Source of the DNA: Paenibacillus macerans
Lineage (GTDB): Bacteria; Bacillota; Bacilli; Paenibacillales; Paenibacillaceae
Length of the DNA stretch: 64,000 bases
NCBI RefSeq assembly: GCF_023715465.1
Contig: NZ_JAMBOE010000006.1
Span: forward strand, 248,001-312,000
Reading direction: 5' to 3'
Below, piece after piece: positions 1-11,091 of this stretch. Position 1 is the first letter of the stretch; the number at the start of each line of letters is the position of its first letter. A program made the translations under genes and the position numbers. The notes beneath the pieces were generated by a model. The model made no database searches. It was given only the letters and a program-made list of their open reading frames with translations, and was not told the origin of the DNA.

Positions 1-87
1 GATGGTTAACAATTAAAGATTCGCTAGCAATGACCCTGGGGAAACCTGGGGTTTTATTTTTGCTTATCGTTGAAAGAGGTGAACTCA

Positions 88-594
88 TTGCGCAAGTTGT
101 ACAGATGGATCCCCGCGCTTGTGCTCATGGCGATTATTTTCGGGTTTTCTTCCCAGTCGTATGAGGAACAGGATCTGCGACCCGACATCGAAAAGGCGAT
201 TTCGGATCGGTCGATCGCCGAGCGCTTCGGAGGGATAGCCTTTCATTATGCAGGGCACGAGATAAGCATTGGCAGCCTGGGGGCGGCCGGTTTTATCGAG
301 TTTTTTATCCGGAAAAGCGCGCATTTTTCGTGTTACGGGTTATTGGGACTGCTGCTGATGTACGCGTTGAAATCCGGCGGGCGGCGCAGACGTTTGCTTA
401 TTACGGTACTGATTTCGTTCCTTTATGCTTGCTCGGACGAGCTGCATCAGATGCTCACGCCCGGGCGCACGGCATTGTTTCAGGATGTGCTGATTGATAC
501 GGCGGGAGCAGTCTGTGGCGGGCTGCTTATGATCCTGCTTGAAAAATGGAGGGAAAAACAGGGAATCCATATATTGCCAAACAGGAAGGAATAA
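88..594 (+). CDS. VanZ-like family membrane protein
   Basis: A small, mostly hydrophobic protein of 168 residues with a membrane segment near the N-terminus and others across the second half. The central pattern (IRKSAHFSCYGLLGLLL, then SDELHQMLTPGRTALFQDVLIDTAGAVCG) is the VanZ-like signature, a family of integral membrane proteins of unclear biochemical role named after the teicoplanin-resistance accessory gene. I chose the TTG at 88 because AGAGGTG lies 7 nt upstream. An in-frame TTG at 70 has no ribosome binding site. It is the first gene in the window, so its upstream context is unknown. Function beyond the family name is not inferable. Confidence 0.8.
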   Translation: MRKLYRWIPALVLMAIIFGFSSQSYEEQDLRPDIEKAISDRSIAERFGGIAFHYAGHEISIGSLGAAGFIEFFIRKSAHFSCYGLLGLLLMYALKSGGRRRRLLITVLISFLYACSDELHQMLTPGRTALFQDVLIDTAGAVCGGLLMILLEKWREKQGIHILPNRKE

Positions 595-602
595 TTTACT
601 AT
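574..602 (+). promoter_or_regulatory. Candidate sigma-A promoter for the secreted protein gene
   Basis: TTGCCA at 574-579 and TACTAT at 597-602 are separated by 17 nt. The site overlaps the last codons of the VanZ-like gene. A second -10-like hexamer (TATAAT, 620-625) lies just downstream without a good -35. Seen by eye only. Confidence 0.35.
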
Positions 603-720
603 AAACATAGTGAAATGGATATAATATTATATTTTAACAGTCACCGTCGTATATGTTCATTTCACCGCAAGCTCTAAAGTTCAAGCTTGTCAAATCCCAC
701 GGAAAAGAGGAGAAGATGAG

Positions 721-1842
721 ATGCTGAAAAGGAAGAGCAGAAGCGGTAAAGTACTAACGGTGTTAGTGTTGTTGTTCGTGATGTTTGGGCTGTGCGGATC
801 GGCGGTGTCGGCCGATGAGCTGAACGTGGAGACGAAGCTGCCGGAGGCAAAACTCCAAGCGTTTGACGCTTCGGCGTTAGAACTGCCTGGGGCTTCATCT
901 CTAGGAACTGCGGAAACGGACTTGAAGACGTTTGAGGGGGTTGATCCCGACAAGAAGTCGGGCATCGCGGTGGAAAAACCTATCGTCACCAATGCGGTTT
1001 ATGATGTGAGCGGCTCGCTGATGGATTTTACCGACTCGCTTCAGGTGGATGATCCTGACGATTTCTGGTTTTTCAGCGTCAATACGGACAGAAGCATGGT
1101 GCTGAAATTGCTGTCTAGCAATAGCAATTACCTCGCACAATTGTATATTGTGGATTGGAGCACCGGACAAGCCTATCCCACAAGTGTAGGTGCGTATGCG
1201 CAAACGCAGATCGCGCTGAAAAATTTGCCGGCGGGGGATTATGTGTTCCGGGTTTATTCGGAGGGAAGCGTCGGGGATAACTATACTCTGCGCATGAACG
1301 CGGCGAATCCGGCCGATTATTCAAGCCTGCTCTCCATCTCGGATTCATTGAAGTATGTTGTGGCTTCCTATGCTAACGGGAACATCTATTCCAGCGGAAT
1401 TCTGGTCGGGAACACCCAGAGCTACAATTCGCATCTCGACTGGACACGTGAATTCTATTTCTCATGGGGAAGCGGGTATAACTCACGGACTCACAAGATA
1501 TCTAACGTCAAGATCGCCTCGGTTTCGGCGCCGGTAAGCTATTCGTCCGCTTACGCAAGCTCCGACAATGCGATTTTGATTTATCTCAACGAAGGCACCT
1601 CGTTTATGCACCATGCGGCTTATTATCAATCTGGGCCTAATCATATTTATGAGAGCACATTTGACGACACGCTGGGCAAAAGAACGCCAAGATATCTGGA
1701 TGAAGAGGATATCGAAGGCTATGGACCGCATATTTTGGTCTACGACCTGAATACCCAAAAGGCGATCGATTTCTACAGCGTGCTGAATTATTACTATGCC
1801 GCTGGGATCGAAGCAGCGCCGACCGTTCGTGCGCTGAATTGA
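721..1842 (+). CDS. Secreted protein of unknown function
   Basis: A 373-residue protein with a clear Sec signal peptide: a positively charged N-terminus, a hydrophobic stretch at about residues 10-25, and a likely cleavage after AVSA near residue 30. Residues about 95-190 (SLQVDDPDDFWFFSV, then LPAGDYVFRVYSEG..DNYTLRM) look like a bacterial pre-peptidase C-terminal type beta-sandwich, a domain common in exported proteins. The C-terminal half is unrecognised and rich in Tyr and Ser. AAAGAGGAG 8 nt upstream sets the ATG start. It stands alone between vanZ-like and hpf. I cannot assign a function; an extracellular or wall-associated role is inferred from the signal peptide only. Confidence 0.8.
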   Translation: MLKRKSRSGKVLTVLVLLFVMFGLCGSAVSADELNVETKLPEAKLQAFDASALELPGASSLGTAETDLKTFEGVDPDKKSGIAVEKPIVTNAVYDVSGSLMDFTDSLQVDDPDDFWFFSVNTDRSMVLKLLSSNSNYLAQLYIVDWSTGQAYPTSVGAYAQTQIALKNLPAGDYVFRVYSEGSVGDNYTLRMNAANPADYSSLLSISDSLKYVVASYANGNIYSSGILVGNTQSYNSHLDWTREFYFSWGSGYNSRTHKISNVKIASVSAPVSYSSAYASSDNAILIYLNEGTSFMHHAAYYQSGPNHIYESTFDDTLGKRTPRYLDEEDIEGYGPHILVYDLNTQKAIDFYSVLNYYYAAGIEAAPTVRALN

Positions 1843-1870
1843 TAGGGGTCTTTACACTCCCTTAACTCTT

Positions 1871-1900
1871 TTTACTTTGCCTTAACACTTGTGTTATAAT
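1871..1900 (+). promoter_or_regulatory. hpf promoter (extended -10)
   Basis: TATAAT at 1895-1900 is preceded by TGT, making an extended -10. A weak -35, TTTACT (1871-1876), lies 18 nt upstream. The 88-bp gap before hpf contains no other gene. Confidence 0.6.
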
Positions 1901-1929
1901 GAGGGTGCAAAGCAAAGGAGGAGTGCCCT

Positions 1930-2481
1930 ATGAATTTTAGTATTCGAGGACAGCAGATTGAAGTGACTGAGGCCTTGCGTGACTACGTAGACAAGAAGCT
2001 CAGCCGGCTAGACAAGTACTTTGATGCACCCCCTACCTCAGACGGTACTGTCACGTTAAGTGTGGTACGAGGTTTGCACGCGGTAGAGGTGACGATTCCT
2101 CTTACCGGCGTTGTGCTTCGCGCGGAGGACCGCAGCGATGACATGTACGCATCGATCGATGCGGTTGTGGACAAGCTGGAACGTCAAATCCGCAAGCACA
2201 AAACGAAAATCAACCGTAAGCTGCGCCAGAAAGGCGTCAAGATCGGCTTGTTCGCCGAAAACGGAAACGGCGGTTCCATAGCCGTGGATGAAAGCGACGA
2301 GGAACTGGAAGTCGTCCGGACCAAACGCTTCACCTTAAAGCCGATGGATGTGGAAGAAGCGATTTTGCAAATGAACATGGTAGGCCATAATTTCTTTGTT
2401 TTCTCCAACATCGACACGAGTGAAGTGAATGTTGTTTACAAGCGGAACGACGGCAAATACGGTTTGATCGAACAGGGTTAA
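1930..2481 (+). CDS. hpf: Long-form ribosome hibernation promoting factor
   Basis: A 183-residue protein. The N-terminal S30AE/RaiA domain (MNFSIRGQQIEVTEALRDYVDKKL) binds the 30S decoding region. The C-terminal domain (about residues 125-183: RTKRFTLKPMDVEEAILQMNMVGHNFFVF) drives 100S ribosome dimerisation in the long form found in Firmicutes. The length matches that form. The RBS AAAGGAGGAG precedes the ATG. It has its own promoter and its own strong terminator, so it is a monocistron next to secA, the usual neighbour in this phylum. Confidence 0.96.
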   Translation: MNFSIRGQQIEVTEALRDYVDKKLSRLDKYFDAPPTSDGTVTLSVVRGLHAVEVTIPLTGVVLRAEDRSDDMYASIDAVVDKLERQIRKHKTKINRKLRQKGVKIGLFAENGNGGSIAVDESDEELEVVRTKRFTLKPMDVEEAILQMNMVGHNFFVFSNIDTSEVNVVYKRNDGKYGLIEQG

Positions 2482-2558
2482 CCTCTTGATTTCTCCATTC
2501 TTTTTTGAAGATTAGGTGAATGAGGTGGTAATTCCTGCATCCCGAACGTAAAGGAAAC

Positions 2559-2591
2559 GAGCCTTATCCCTCGGGGATAAGGCTCTTTATT
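2559..2591 (+). terminator. Rho-independent terminator after hpf
   Basis: A perfect 12-bp stem, GAGCCTTATCCC (2559-2570) with GGGATAAGGCTC (2574-2585), a 3-nt loop, then TTTATT. Confidence 0.85.
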
Positions 2592-2636
2592 CGTATACAT
2601 GGCCGCTTTAGCGTAATAGAGGTGTGATTGCGCGTG

Positions 2637-2665
2637 TTGCGGCGACCCATACAAACTGTTACAAT
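2637..2665 (+). promoter_or_regulatory. Candidate secA promoter
   Basis: TTGCGG (2637-2642), 17 nt, TACAAT (2660-2665), with TGT just before the -10 (extended -10). It lies between the hpf terminator and secA and would drive secA-prfB. Confidence 0.5.
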
Positions 2666-2704
2666 TTAGGCAAATCATCTGTTTATGCGTGAAAGGGGTA
2701 AATC

Positions 2705-5212
<2,508 letters not shown>

Positions 5213-5227
5213 GGAAAGGTGATTAAC

Positions 5228-6338
5228 ATGATCGAGGCCAACGTAAAGCATGATATGCGCGAAATCGCCAAGAAATTATCCAACCTTAGGGGGTCTCTTT
5301 GACTTAGATCTTAAGCAAGAGATGATCGCCAACTATGAGGAAAAAATGGCGGCCCCGGATTTTTGGGACGACAACGAGAAGGCCCAAGCGCTCATCGCTG
5401 AGATGAACGCCGTGAAATCCTCCGTCGACCAGTACCTGGCGTTGCAGGGGGAATACGACGACATCGAAACGATGGCCGAGTTGGCCGAGGAGGAAGGCGA
5501 CGAGTCGCTGGCAGCGGAGATTTCCGAGTCCGTTACCGCTATGGTGAGGAAGCTGGAAGATTTCGAGCTTGGGCTGCTGCTTAATCAGCCTTACGACAAA
5601 ATGAACGCGATTCTGGAGCTTCACCCTGGCGCGGGCGGCACCGAATCCCAGGACTGGGGGCAAATGCTGCTGCGGATGTACACCCGCTGGGCCGAGAAAC
5701 GCGGCTTCAAGGTAGAGACGCTGGACTATTTGCCCGGCGACGAAGCGGGGATCAAAAGCGTAACCCTGCTGATTAAAGGGTACAACGCTTACGGCTACCT
5801 GAAGGCGGAAAAAGGCGTGCACCGCTTGGTGCGGATTTCCCCGTTTGATGCTTCCGGGCGGCGTCACACCTCGTTTGTATCCTGCGATGTCGTGCCGGAG
5901 ATCAGCGAAGACGTCGAAGTCGAAATCCGTCCCGAGGACTTGAAGATCGACACGTACCGTGCCAGCGGCGCTGGCGGCCAGCACATCAACACGACCGACT
6001 CGGCGGTGCGGATTACGCATATTCCGACCGGGATCGTGGTGACGTGCCAGAACGAGCGCTCCCAGATCAAAAACCGCGAGCGCGCCATGACGATGCTTCG
6101 TTCCAAGCTGTACGAGCGCAAGCTGGAGGAGCAGCAGAAGGAACTGGACGAAATCCGCGGCGAGCAATCCGATATCGCCTGGGGCAGCCAGATCCGTTCC
6201 TACGTGTTCCACCCGTACAGCATGGTGAAAGATCACCGCACTTCGGTTGAGACGGGCAACATCGGCGCGGTCATGGACGGAGACCTGGACGCGTTTATCG
6301 ACGGATATTTACGCAGCCAAATTCGCTCCGAGGCCTAA
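5228..6338 (+). CDS. prfB: Peptide chain release factor 2, +1 programmed frameshift
   Basis: RF2 terminates translation at UGA and UAA. It is encoded in two frames: ATG 5228 to CTT 5297-5299 (24 codons), then an in-frame TGA at 5300-5302. The ribosome shifts +1 and continues at GAC 5301. The classic signal is present: a Shine-Dalgarno-like AGGGGG (5288-5293), 3 nt, then CTT TGA C. The shifted product is 369 residues with GAGGQ (peptidyl-tRNA hydrolysis) and the SPF stop-codon recognition motif ([15 protein letters not shown]). It is autoregulated: scarce RF2 slows UGA termination and favours the shift. It is co-transcribed with secA. Confidence 0.97.
5288..5303 (+). promoter_or_regulatory. 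RF2 programmed +1 frameshift site
   Basis: An internal Shine-Dalgarno AGGGGG, a 3-nt spacer, the slippery CTT, the stop TGA and a following C match the canonical RF2 recoding site in every element. Confidence 0.95.
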
Positions 6339-6372
6339 TTTCGTCCTTGTGCCGCATTCAACTATAGAACCG

Positions 6373-6428
6373 AAAACCCACCTCAGGCGAAGGGCTTGTC
6401 CCGCCTTGATCGGGTGGGTTTTTATTTT
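6373..6428 (+). terminator. Terminator after prfB
   Basis: The outer stem AAAACCCACC (6373-6382) pairs with GGTGGGTTTT (6413-6422), with an inner AGGCG..CGCCT arm. A T-rich tail follows. Confidence 0.8.
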
Positions 6429-6479
6429 TCGGGTGCATACATAATAGTTTTAGAAGCGATCAAATAAGGAGGGGCCGCG

Positions 6480-7364
6480 GTGCCGCCTAAAACCCGCAAA
6501 CGCAGATTTGGGGATTATATTCCTTTAACCGGACCGGTACGCCATGCGATCGACACGGCGATGATTCTCGTAGGATCGCTGATCACGGCGCTGGCCTTCA
6601 ACTTATTTCTCGTCCCGAACCACATCGCCTCGGGCGGCGTATCGGGGATTTCGATTATCGTTCAAGCGCTATTTGGCATGGAGCCGGCGTATACCCAGTG
6701 GGCGCTGAATATTCCTCTTTTTGTCGCGGGGTATTTACTGCTCGGACGGGATTATGCGATTCGCTCTTTGCTAGGTACGGTCGTTTTGCCATTATTCGTG
6801 TTTCTGACCAAAGATTTTCCGGTCCCGACGACCGACCCGCTGCTCGCTTCTTTGTATGGGGGGATCGGCGTAGGCCTGGGGCTTGGCATCGTTTTTCGGG
6901 GGCGCGGATCGACCGGTGGTTTGTCCACGCTTGCGCAAATCATTCAGAAGTACAGCGGGCTCAGCCTATCCGTTTGCGTTGTCCTGATGGACGGCACCGT
7001 GATTGCATTGGCTATGTTTATACTCTCCCCGGAAAAGGCGCTATACGCTCTAATCGGCCTATACATTACCGGTAAAATCATCGACGCGATCGAGCTTGGC
7101 TTCAACTATACGAAAGTGGCCTATATCATCGCCGAAAAGACCGAGGAAATTTCGGAGGCCGTGCTGTCGCAATTGGACCGCGGGCTCACCAAGCTGGACG
7201 GGCGCGGCGGATATACCGGCGACGAGCGGACCGTGCTGATGGTGGTCGTGGGGCAAAGCGAGGTCACCCGGCTCAAAACGCTCGTGCAGACGCTGGACCC
7301 CACCGCCTTCGTCATCATCACAAATGCCCATGAGGTTTTGGGAGAAGGGTTTAAGCGAGGGTAG
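6480..7364 (+). CDS. YitT family membrane protein (DUF161/DUF2179)
   Basis: A 294-residue protein with about five or six membrane segments in residues 20-190 (YitT_membrane). A cytoplasmic C-terminal DUF2179 domain follows at about residues 210-294 (EISEAVLSQLDRGLTKLDGRGGYTG..VVVGQSEVTRLK..DPTAFVIITNAHEVLGEGF). The family is widespread in Firmicutes and its function is not established. The GTG start is set by AAGGAGGGG (6466-6474). It has its own terminator, so it is probably a single-gene unit. Confidence 0.9.
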   Translation: MPPKTRKRRFGDYIPLTGPVRHAIDTAMILVGSLITALAFNLFLVPNHIASGGVSGISIIVQALFGMEPAYTQWALNIPLFVAGYLLLGRDYAIRSLLGTVVLPLFVFLTKDFPVPTTDPLLASLYGGIGVGLGLGIVFRGRGSTGGLSTLAQIIQKYSGLSLSVCVVLMDGTVIALAMFILSPEKALYALIGLYITGKIIDAIELGFNYTKVAYIIAEKTEEISEAVLSQLDRGLTKLDGRGGYTGDERTVLMVVVGQSEVTRLKTLVQTLDPTAFVIITNAHEVLGEGFKRG

Positions 7365-7365
7365 G

Positions 7366-7425
7366 AAAAAACTCCTCTATAATTAGCGGTTAAAGTAGCT
7401 TCGCTGATTATGGGGGAGTTTTTTT
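7366..7425 (+). terminator. Terminator after the yitT-like gene
   Basis: AAAAAACTCC (7366-7375) pairs with GGAGTTTTTT (from 7415). An inner TAATTAGCG/CGCTGATTA arm with one G-U pair extends the stem. A T7 tail follows. It works on either strand and may also serve the PIG-L gene. Confidence 0.8.
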
Positions 7426-7494
7426 GTAAGCTTTAAGTTGATGCTCAGTGAGGAGTCCTTTCTTTGTTATGGAGGACAGCTTGAATGGATCAAC

Positions 7495-7586
7495 TGCAAA
7501 AGTACATTTGGTATTCCGTAAATCCACATTTTGGCGCGCTTGAAATGCAAAAGCCCGATTCGACGAAAATCGCCTGCACTTTTGCA
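7495..7586. repeat. Dispersed intergenic repeat, family A copy 1
   Basis: TGCAAAAGTaCA at 7495 and TGCACTTTTGCA at 7575-7586 form the ends. An internal TTGAAATGCAAAAG (7540-7553) is matched by CTTTTGCATTTCAA (7579-7592), a perfect 14-nt inverted repeat. The first 60 bp align without gaps to the copy at 39987: the distance from TGCAAAAG to TGAAATGC is 46 bp in both. The rest of the gap 7426-7680 shows no gene. Confidence 0.7.
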
Positions 7587-7680
7587 TTTCAACGGGTTTT
7601 GGAGAGACGTGGTCTGTCTTTCTGACAGTACTCGATAGCCGTTTAAGTCCTTTTTTTCGTTCGCAAAAGAAATGTCAGAT

Positions 7681-8373
7681 TCAAATCAAGCCATCATAGA
7701 TGGACTGCTCGGTTTTTAACGGAAACCGGACGCCCCGCTCCCAGGCCAGTTCGAATGACTCCAACCGGAGGTGCGGCGGAACATGGGGGCCTAATTTGCC
7801 GAATACCCGCTCAACGCTGAGGATTTGCGATTCATGGGCCTCAAGCGCCCGGCGTTTGGCATCCCAGCGGCCGGCGGCTTCCACGTGCAGTACGCTCGAC
7901 TTATCTGAATCAAACGATCCGAATTGGTTATAGTACAACTTTTGTACCGTAGGCGTCTGGCCACTAAATATCACATCATTCACTGCATAATGGATCACGA
8001 TATGATCCTGGTGCCCGGAAATGCCGTCCTCCGGAAACGTGACGGCGATTTCGGCTTGATGGCGCCGCAAAAAATCGGCGATCTTCTCCCGCAGCAGGGC
8101 CGGATCCGTTTCCTTCAGCTTGCCGTCCCCCATTCCTAGCTGCTCCACCGTGGAGATGCCTAAAATGTTCGCGGCTTTTTCCAGTTCCAAATCTCTTTTG
8201 GCGGCCAGTTCCTCCCGGGTCATGGCCCCCAATCTCCCGGTCTTCCCTGCATCTCCCCGGGTTGCCGTCAGCAGCACCGCATTGCCCCCTTCATCGGCGA
8301 TTTGCCGGATCAGATACGAGCAGCCAAACGTCTCATCATCGGGATGGGCATAAATAAAAGCTACAGTTGTCAT
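7681..8373 (-). CDS. PIG-L family deacetylase (LmbE-like)
   Basis: A 230-residue zinc-dependent N-acetylglucosaminyl-type deacetylase. The AHPDDE motif lies near residues 9-14 and a second metal-ligand region is GISGHQDH (about 115). Family members deacetylate GlcNAc-linked substrates; in Firmicutes some act in bacillithiol synthesis (BshB), others on unknown sugars. The sequence is not close enough to BshB1 or BshB2 from memory to assign a gene name. Two adjacent ATG codons (8376 and 8373) are possible; the second has the better 8-nt spacing to AGGAGG. The gene is divergent from argC. Confidence 0.85.
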   Translation of the reverse strand: MTTVAFIYAHPDDETFGCSYLIRQIADEGGNAVLLTATRGDAGKTGRLGAMTREELAAKRDLELEKAANILGISTVEQLGMGDGKLKETDPALLREKIADFLRRHQAEIAVTFPEDGISGHQDHIVIHYAVNDVIFSGQTPTVQKLYYNQFGSFDSDKSSVLHVEAAGRWDAKRRALEAHESQILSVERVFGKLGPHVPPHLRLESFELAWERGVRFPLKTEQSIYDGLI

Positions 8374-8489
8374 CATGTACTCCTCCTTAATCCTGCTGTT
8401 TATGATTTACTACCTACTATACTTTAATATGTCCAAGTCGTTAAGACCGGCGTTTCCTAACATTGCTGTGTAAATTTTTTGGAATGGGA

Positions 8490-8518
8490 TTGTATTTATA
8501 TAAGTTCACTCGTATAAT
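8490..8518 (+). promoter_or_regulatory. argC promoter
   Basis: TTGTAT (8490-8495), 17 nt, TATAAT (8513-8518). This is the only strong sigma-A-like promoter seen before the arg genes, 82 nt upstream of the argC start. Confidence 0.7.
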
Positions 8519-8535
8519 AATACATATTTAATACG
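8511..8535. promoter_or_regulatory. Palindromic operator over the argC -10 region (possible ArgR/AhrC site)
   Basis: A 25-bp AT-rich imperfect palindrome with arms CGTAT and ATACG and the core TACATA covers the -10 and the expected start point. Position and AT-rich symmetry suit an arginine repressor box, but the canonical TGAAT..ATTCA halves are not clear. The repressor is therefore inferred. Confidence 0.45.
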
Positions 8536-8600
8536 GTTTTATACATTCCGGGTTGTTGGTTTGATAGAAACAGGCGGGAGAAGAAAGCGAGGGCAAGCAG

Positions 8601-9653
8601 GTGAACGGGGAAAAGGTAAAAGTTGCGATTGTCGGTTCTACGGGGTACGGCGGCGTGGAGCTGATTCGTTTTTTATGGGGGCATCCGGCGGTAGAGATCG
8701 TCTCGGTCATTTCGGCATCCAGCGCCGGAGCACTGATCTCGGAAGGGTTTCCGCATTTGTCGGATATTATCGTCCAGCCTTTGGACGCGGTGGAGCCGGA
8801 GGAAATCGCCGCCAAAGCGGAGGTCGTATTCACCGCAACGCCGTCTGGCGTCAGCGGCAAGCTGGTGCCTGAACTGCTGAAGGCCGGGCTGAAGGTGATC
8901 GATCTTTCCGGCGATTTTCGGCTTAAAGACGGAGACGTGTATGAAACGTGGTATAAACATGAGGCGCCGGACAGCAAGCTGCTGGAGCAGGCGGTTTACG
9001 GACTTAGCGAAGTATACGGTGATGAGGTGCCCGGCGCAGGGCTGATCTCCAACCCCGGCTGCTACCCGACGGCGACCCTGCTTGGCTTGATCCCTGCGCT
9101 TAGCGCGGGCTGGATCGATCCGGGCAGCATCATCATCGACGCCAAATCAGGCGTGTCCGGTTCGGGCAGGGGCACAAGCCTGACGACGCACTATGCGGAA
9201 ATCAATGAAAATTTAAAAGCATACAAAGTGAATAAACACCAGCATATTCCCGAAATTGAGCAAATTTTGTCCCAGGTCGCCGGCGAGCCGGTGACGGTGA
9301 CGTTTACGACGCATCTGACGCCAATGACGAGGGGAATTATGAGCACGATGTACGCCGGGCTGAAGGGTGCATATACGGAGGACGATTTGATTCAGCTGTA
9401 CCGGCAGTTTTACAAGGGGCGTTCTTTTGTCCGTATTCGTGAAAATGGCAGATGGCCGGCGACGAAAGAAGTGTTCGGCTCGAATTATTGCGACATCGGG
9501 TTTGCGGCGGACCGGCGGACCGGTAGGCTGACGATCATTTCCGTGATCGACAATATGGTCAAAGGGGCCGCGGGCCAGGCGATTCAAAATTTAAACCTGA
9601 TGATGGGCTGGGACGAATCGGCCGGACTAAACTACGTCCCGGTTTATCCGTAA
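8601..9653 (+). CDS. argC: N-acetyl-gamma-glutamyl-phosphate reductase
   Basis: A 350-residue NADPH-dependent enzyme reducing N-acetylglutamyl-5-phosphate to the semialdehyde (third step of ornithine synthesis). An N-terminal Rossmann motif, VAIVGSTGYGGVEL, and the active-site cysteine in LISNPGCYPTATLLGL are visible. The start is GTG with a weak RBS (GCGAGGG). It is the first gene of the argCJBDFGH cluster and carries the likely operon promoter. Confidence 0.97.
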   Translation: MNGEKVKVAIVGSTGYGGVELIRFLWGHPAVEIVSVISASSAGALISEGFPHLSDIIVQPLDAVEPEEIAAKAEVVFTATPSGVSGKLVPELLKAGLKVIDLSGDFRLKDGDVYETWYKHEAPDSKLLEQAVYGLSEVYGDEVPGAGLISNPGCYPTATLLGLIPALSAGWIDPGSIIIDAKSGVSGSGRGTSLTTHYAEINENLKAYKVNKHQHIPEIEQILSQVAGEPVTVTFTTHLTPMTRGIMSTMYAGLKGAYTEDDLIQLYRQFYKGRSFVRIRENGRWPATKEVFGSNYCDIGFAADRRTGRLTIISVIDNMVKGAAGQAIQNLNLMMGWDESAGLNYVPVYP

Positions 9654-9754
9654 ATAAAGTTCAAGATTGGCGGGGCTTTTGGCCTCCTCGAAAATGAACA
9701 GCGCGCATAAGCGAAAGTATCGAAATTGGCTGAGGAGATGGAAAGGAGAACGTC

Positions 9755-10990
9755 ATGGGAGTAGTTAGTTTATTTCGCGTTGCGCCGGAGGGAAGCATTA
9801 CCTCTCCAAAGGGCTTTCGGGCCGGCGGACTGCATTGCGGTTTGAAAAAGACGTCGCGCAACGATCTCGGCGCGATCGTATGCGAGGTGCCGGCGGTGGC
9901 CGCGGCCGTGTACACGACGAACGTGTTCCAGGCCGCCCCGCTGAAGGTGACGCGGGAGAGCATCGCGTCTGAAGGGCGGCGGCTGCGGGCCGTCGTCGTC
10001 AACAGCGGCAACGCCAATGCCTGCACCGGCGCGCAAGGCGAAGCCGACGCGTACGCCATGCGCGCCGCGGCCGCCGCGGCGTTTGGGCTCGGCGAGCACG
10101 AAGTCGCCGTGGCCTCGACCGGGGTCATCGGCGAACTGCTGCCGATGGACCTCGTTTCCGCCGGCATCGCCGGTTTGCCGGCGGCTTTGACGGCAAGCGG
10201 CGAGGGCGCCGAGGGTTTTTGCCAGGCGATTTTGACGACCGACCTCGTGAAAAAAGAGGTGTGCGTCAAGCTCGACGCAGGCGGGCGCGAGGTGACGATC
10301 GCCGGGGCGGCCAAAGGCTCGGGCATGATTCATCCGAACATGGCGACGATGCTCGCTTTTGTGACGACCGATGCCGCGATCGAGCCGCAGGCCCTGCAAA
10401 GCTTGCTGGGGGAGACAACCGACCTGACGTTTAATATGATCACGGTCGACGGAGATACCAGCACGAACGACATGCTGCTGGCGATGGCGAGCGGCCTGGC
10501 CGGCAACAGCGAGCTTGCGCCGGGTCACGCCGACTGGGACGCCTTCGCCGCCGCGTTCCGGTACGTGTGCGAGACGCTCGCCAAGGCGATCGCCCGCGAC
10601 GGCGAAGGCGCCACGCGCCTCGTCGAAGTGACGGTCACGGGAGCGGTCAGCGATGCGTCCGCCCGCGCGATCGCCAAGACGATCGTCGGCTCGAGCCTGG
10701 TTAAATCGGCGGTGTTTGGCGCCGACGCCAACTGGGGCCGCATTATCGCAGCGGCGGGTCGCGCCGGCGAGCCGATCAACCCCGAGACCGTCGACATTAA
10801 GCTCGGCGACATCCTTGTACTGTCGGGCTCGCGGCCGATTCCTTTCGACGAGGATGAAGCGCTCGCCTATCTGAAGGGCGACACCGTGAATATTTTCGTT
10901 GCGCTGCATAACGGCAAGGGGGAAGCGACTGCCTGGGGCTGTGATTTAACCTACGACTACGTGCGGATCAACGCCGCGTATCGGACTTAA
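9755..10990 (+). CDS. argJ: Bifunctional ornithine acetyltransferase/N-acetylglutamate synthase
   Basis: A 411-residue protein that recycles the acetyl group from N-acetylornithine to glutamate and, if bifunctional, also uses acetyl-CoA. The self-cleavage site is intact: in HPNMATML the bond before Thr198 (ACG at 10346) is cut to give alpha and beta chains, with Thr198 the nucleophile. AAGGAG precedes ATG 9755. Having argJ makes the acetyl cycle. Whether this enzyme is mono- or bifunctional cannot be read from sequence alone. Confidence 0.97.
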   Translation: MGVVSLFRVAPEGSITSPKGFRAGGLHCGLKKTSRNDLGAIVCEVPAVAAAVYTTNVFQAAPLKVTRESIASEGRRLRAVVVNSGNANACTGAQGEADAYAMRAAAAAAFGLGEHEVAVASTGVIGELLPMDLVSAGIAGLPAALTASGEGAEGFCQAILTTDLVKKEVCVKLDAGGREVTIAGAAKGSGMIHPNMATMLAFVTTDAAIEPQALQSLLGETTDLTFNMITVDGDTSTNDMLLAMASGLAGNSELAPGHADWDAFAAAFRYVCETLAKAIARDGEGATRLVEVTVTGAVSDASARAIAKTIVGSSLVKSAVFGADANWGRIIAAAGRAGEPINPETVDIKLGDILVLSGSRPIPFDEDEALAYLKGDTVNIFVALHNGKGEATAWGCDLTYDYVRINAAYRT

Positions 10991-11091
10991 TCCGGATGCG
11001 GACCGATGATTTAAGATAAGCTCATATTGGCTATTGCTATTGCGCTTCACCTAATTTTGAAATCTAGCGGATCGGAAAGGAGCTTTTGACG

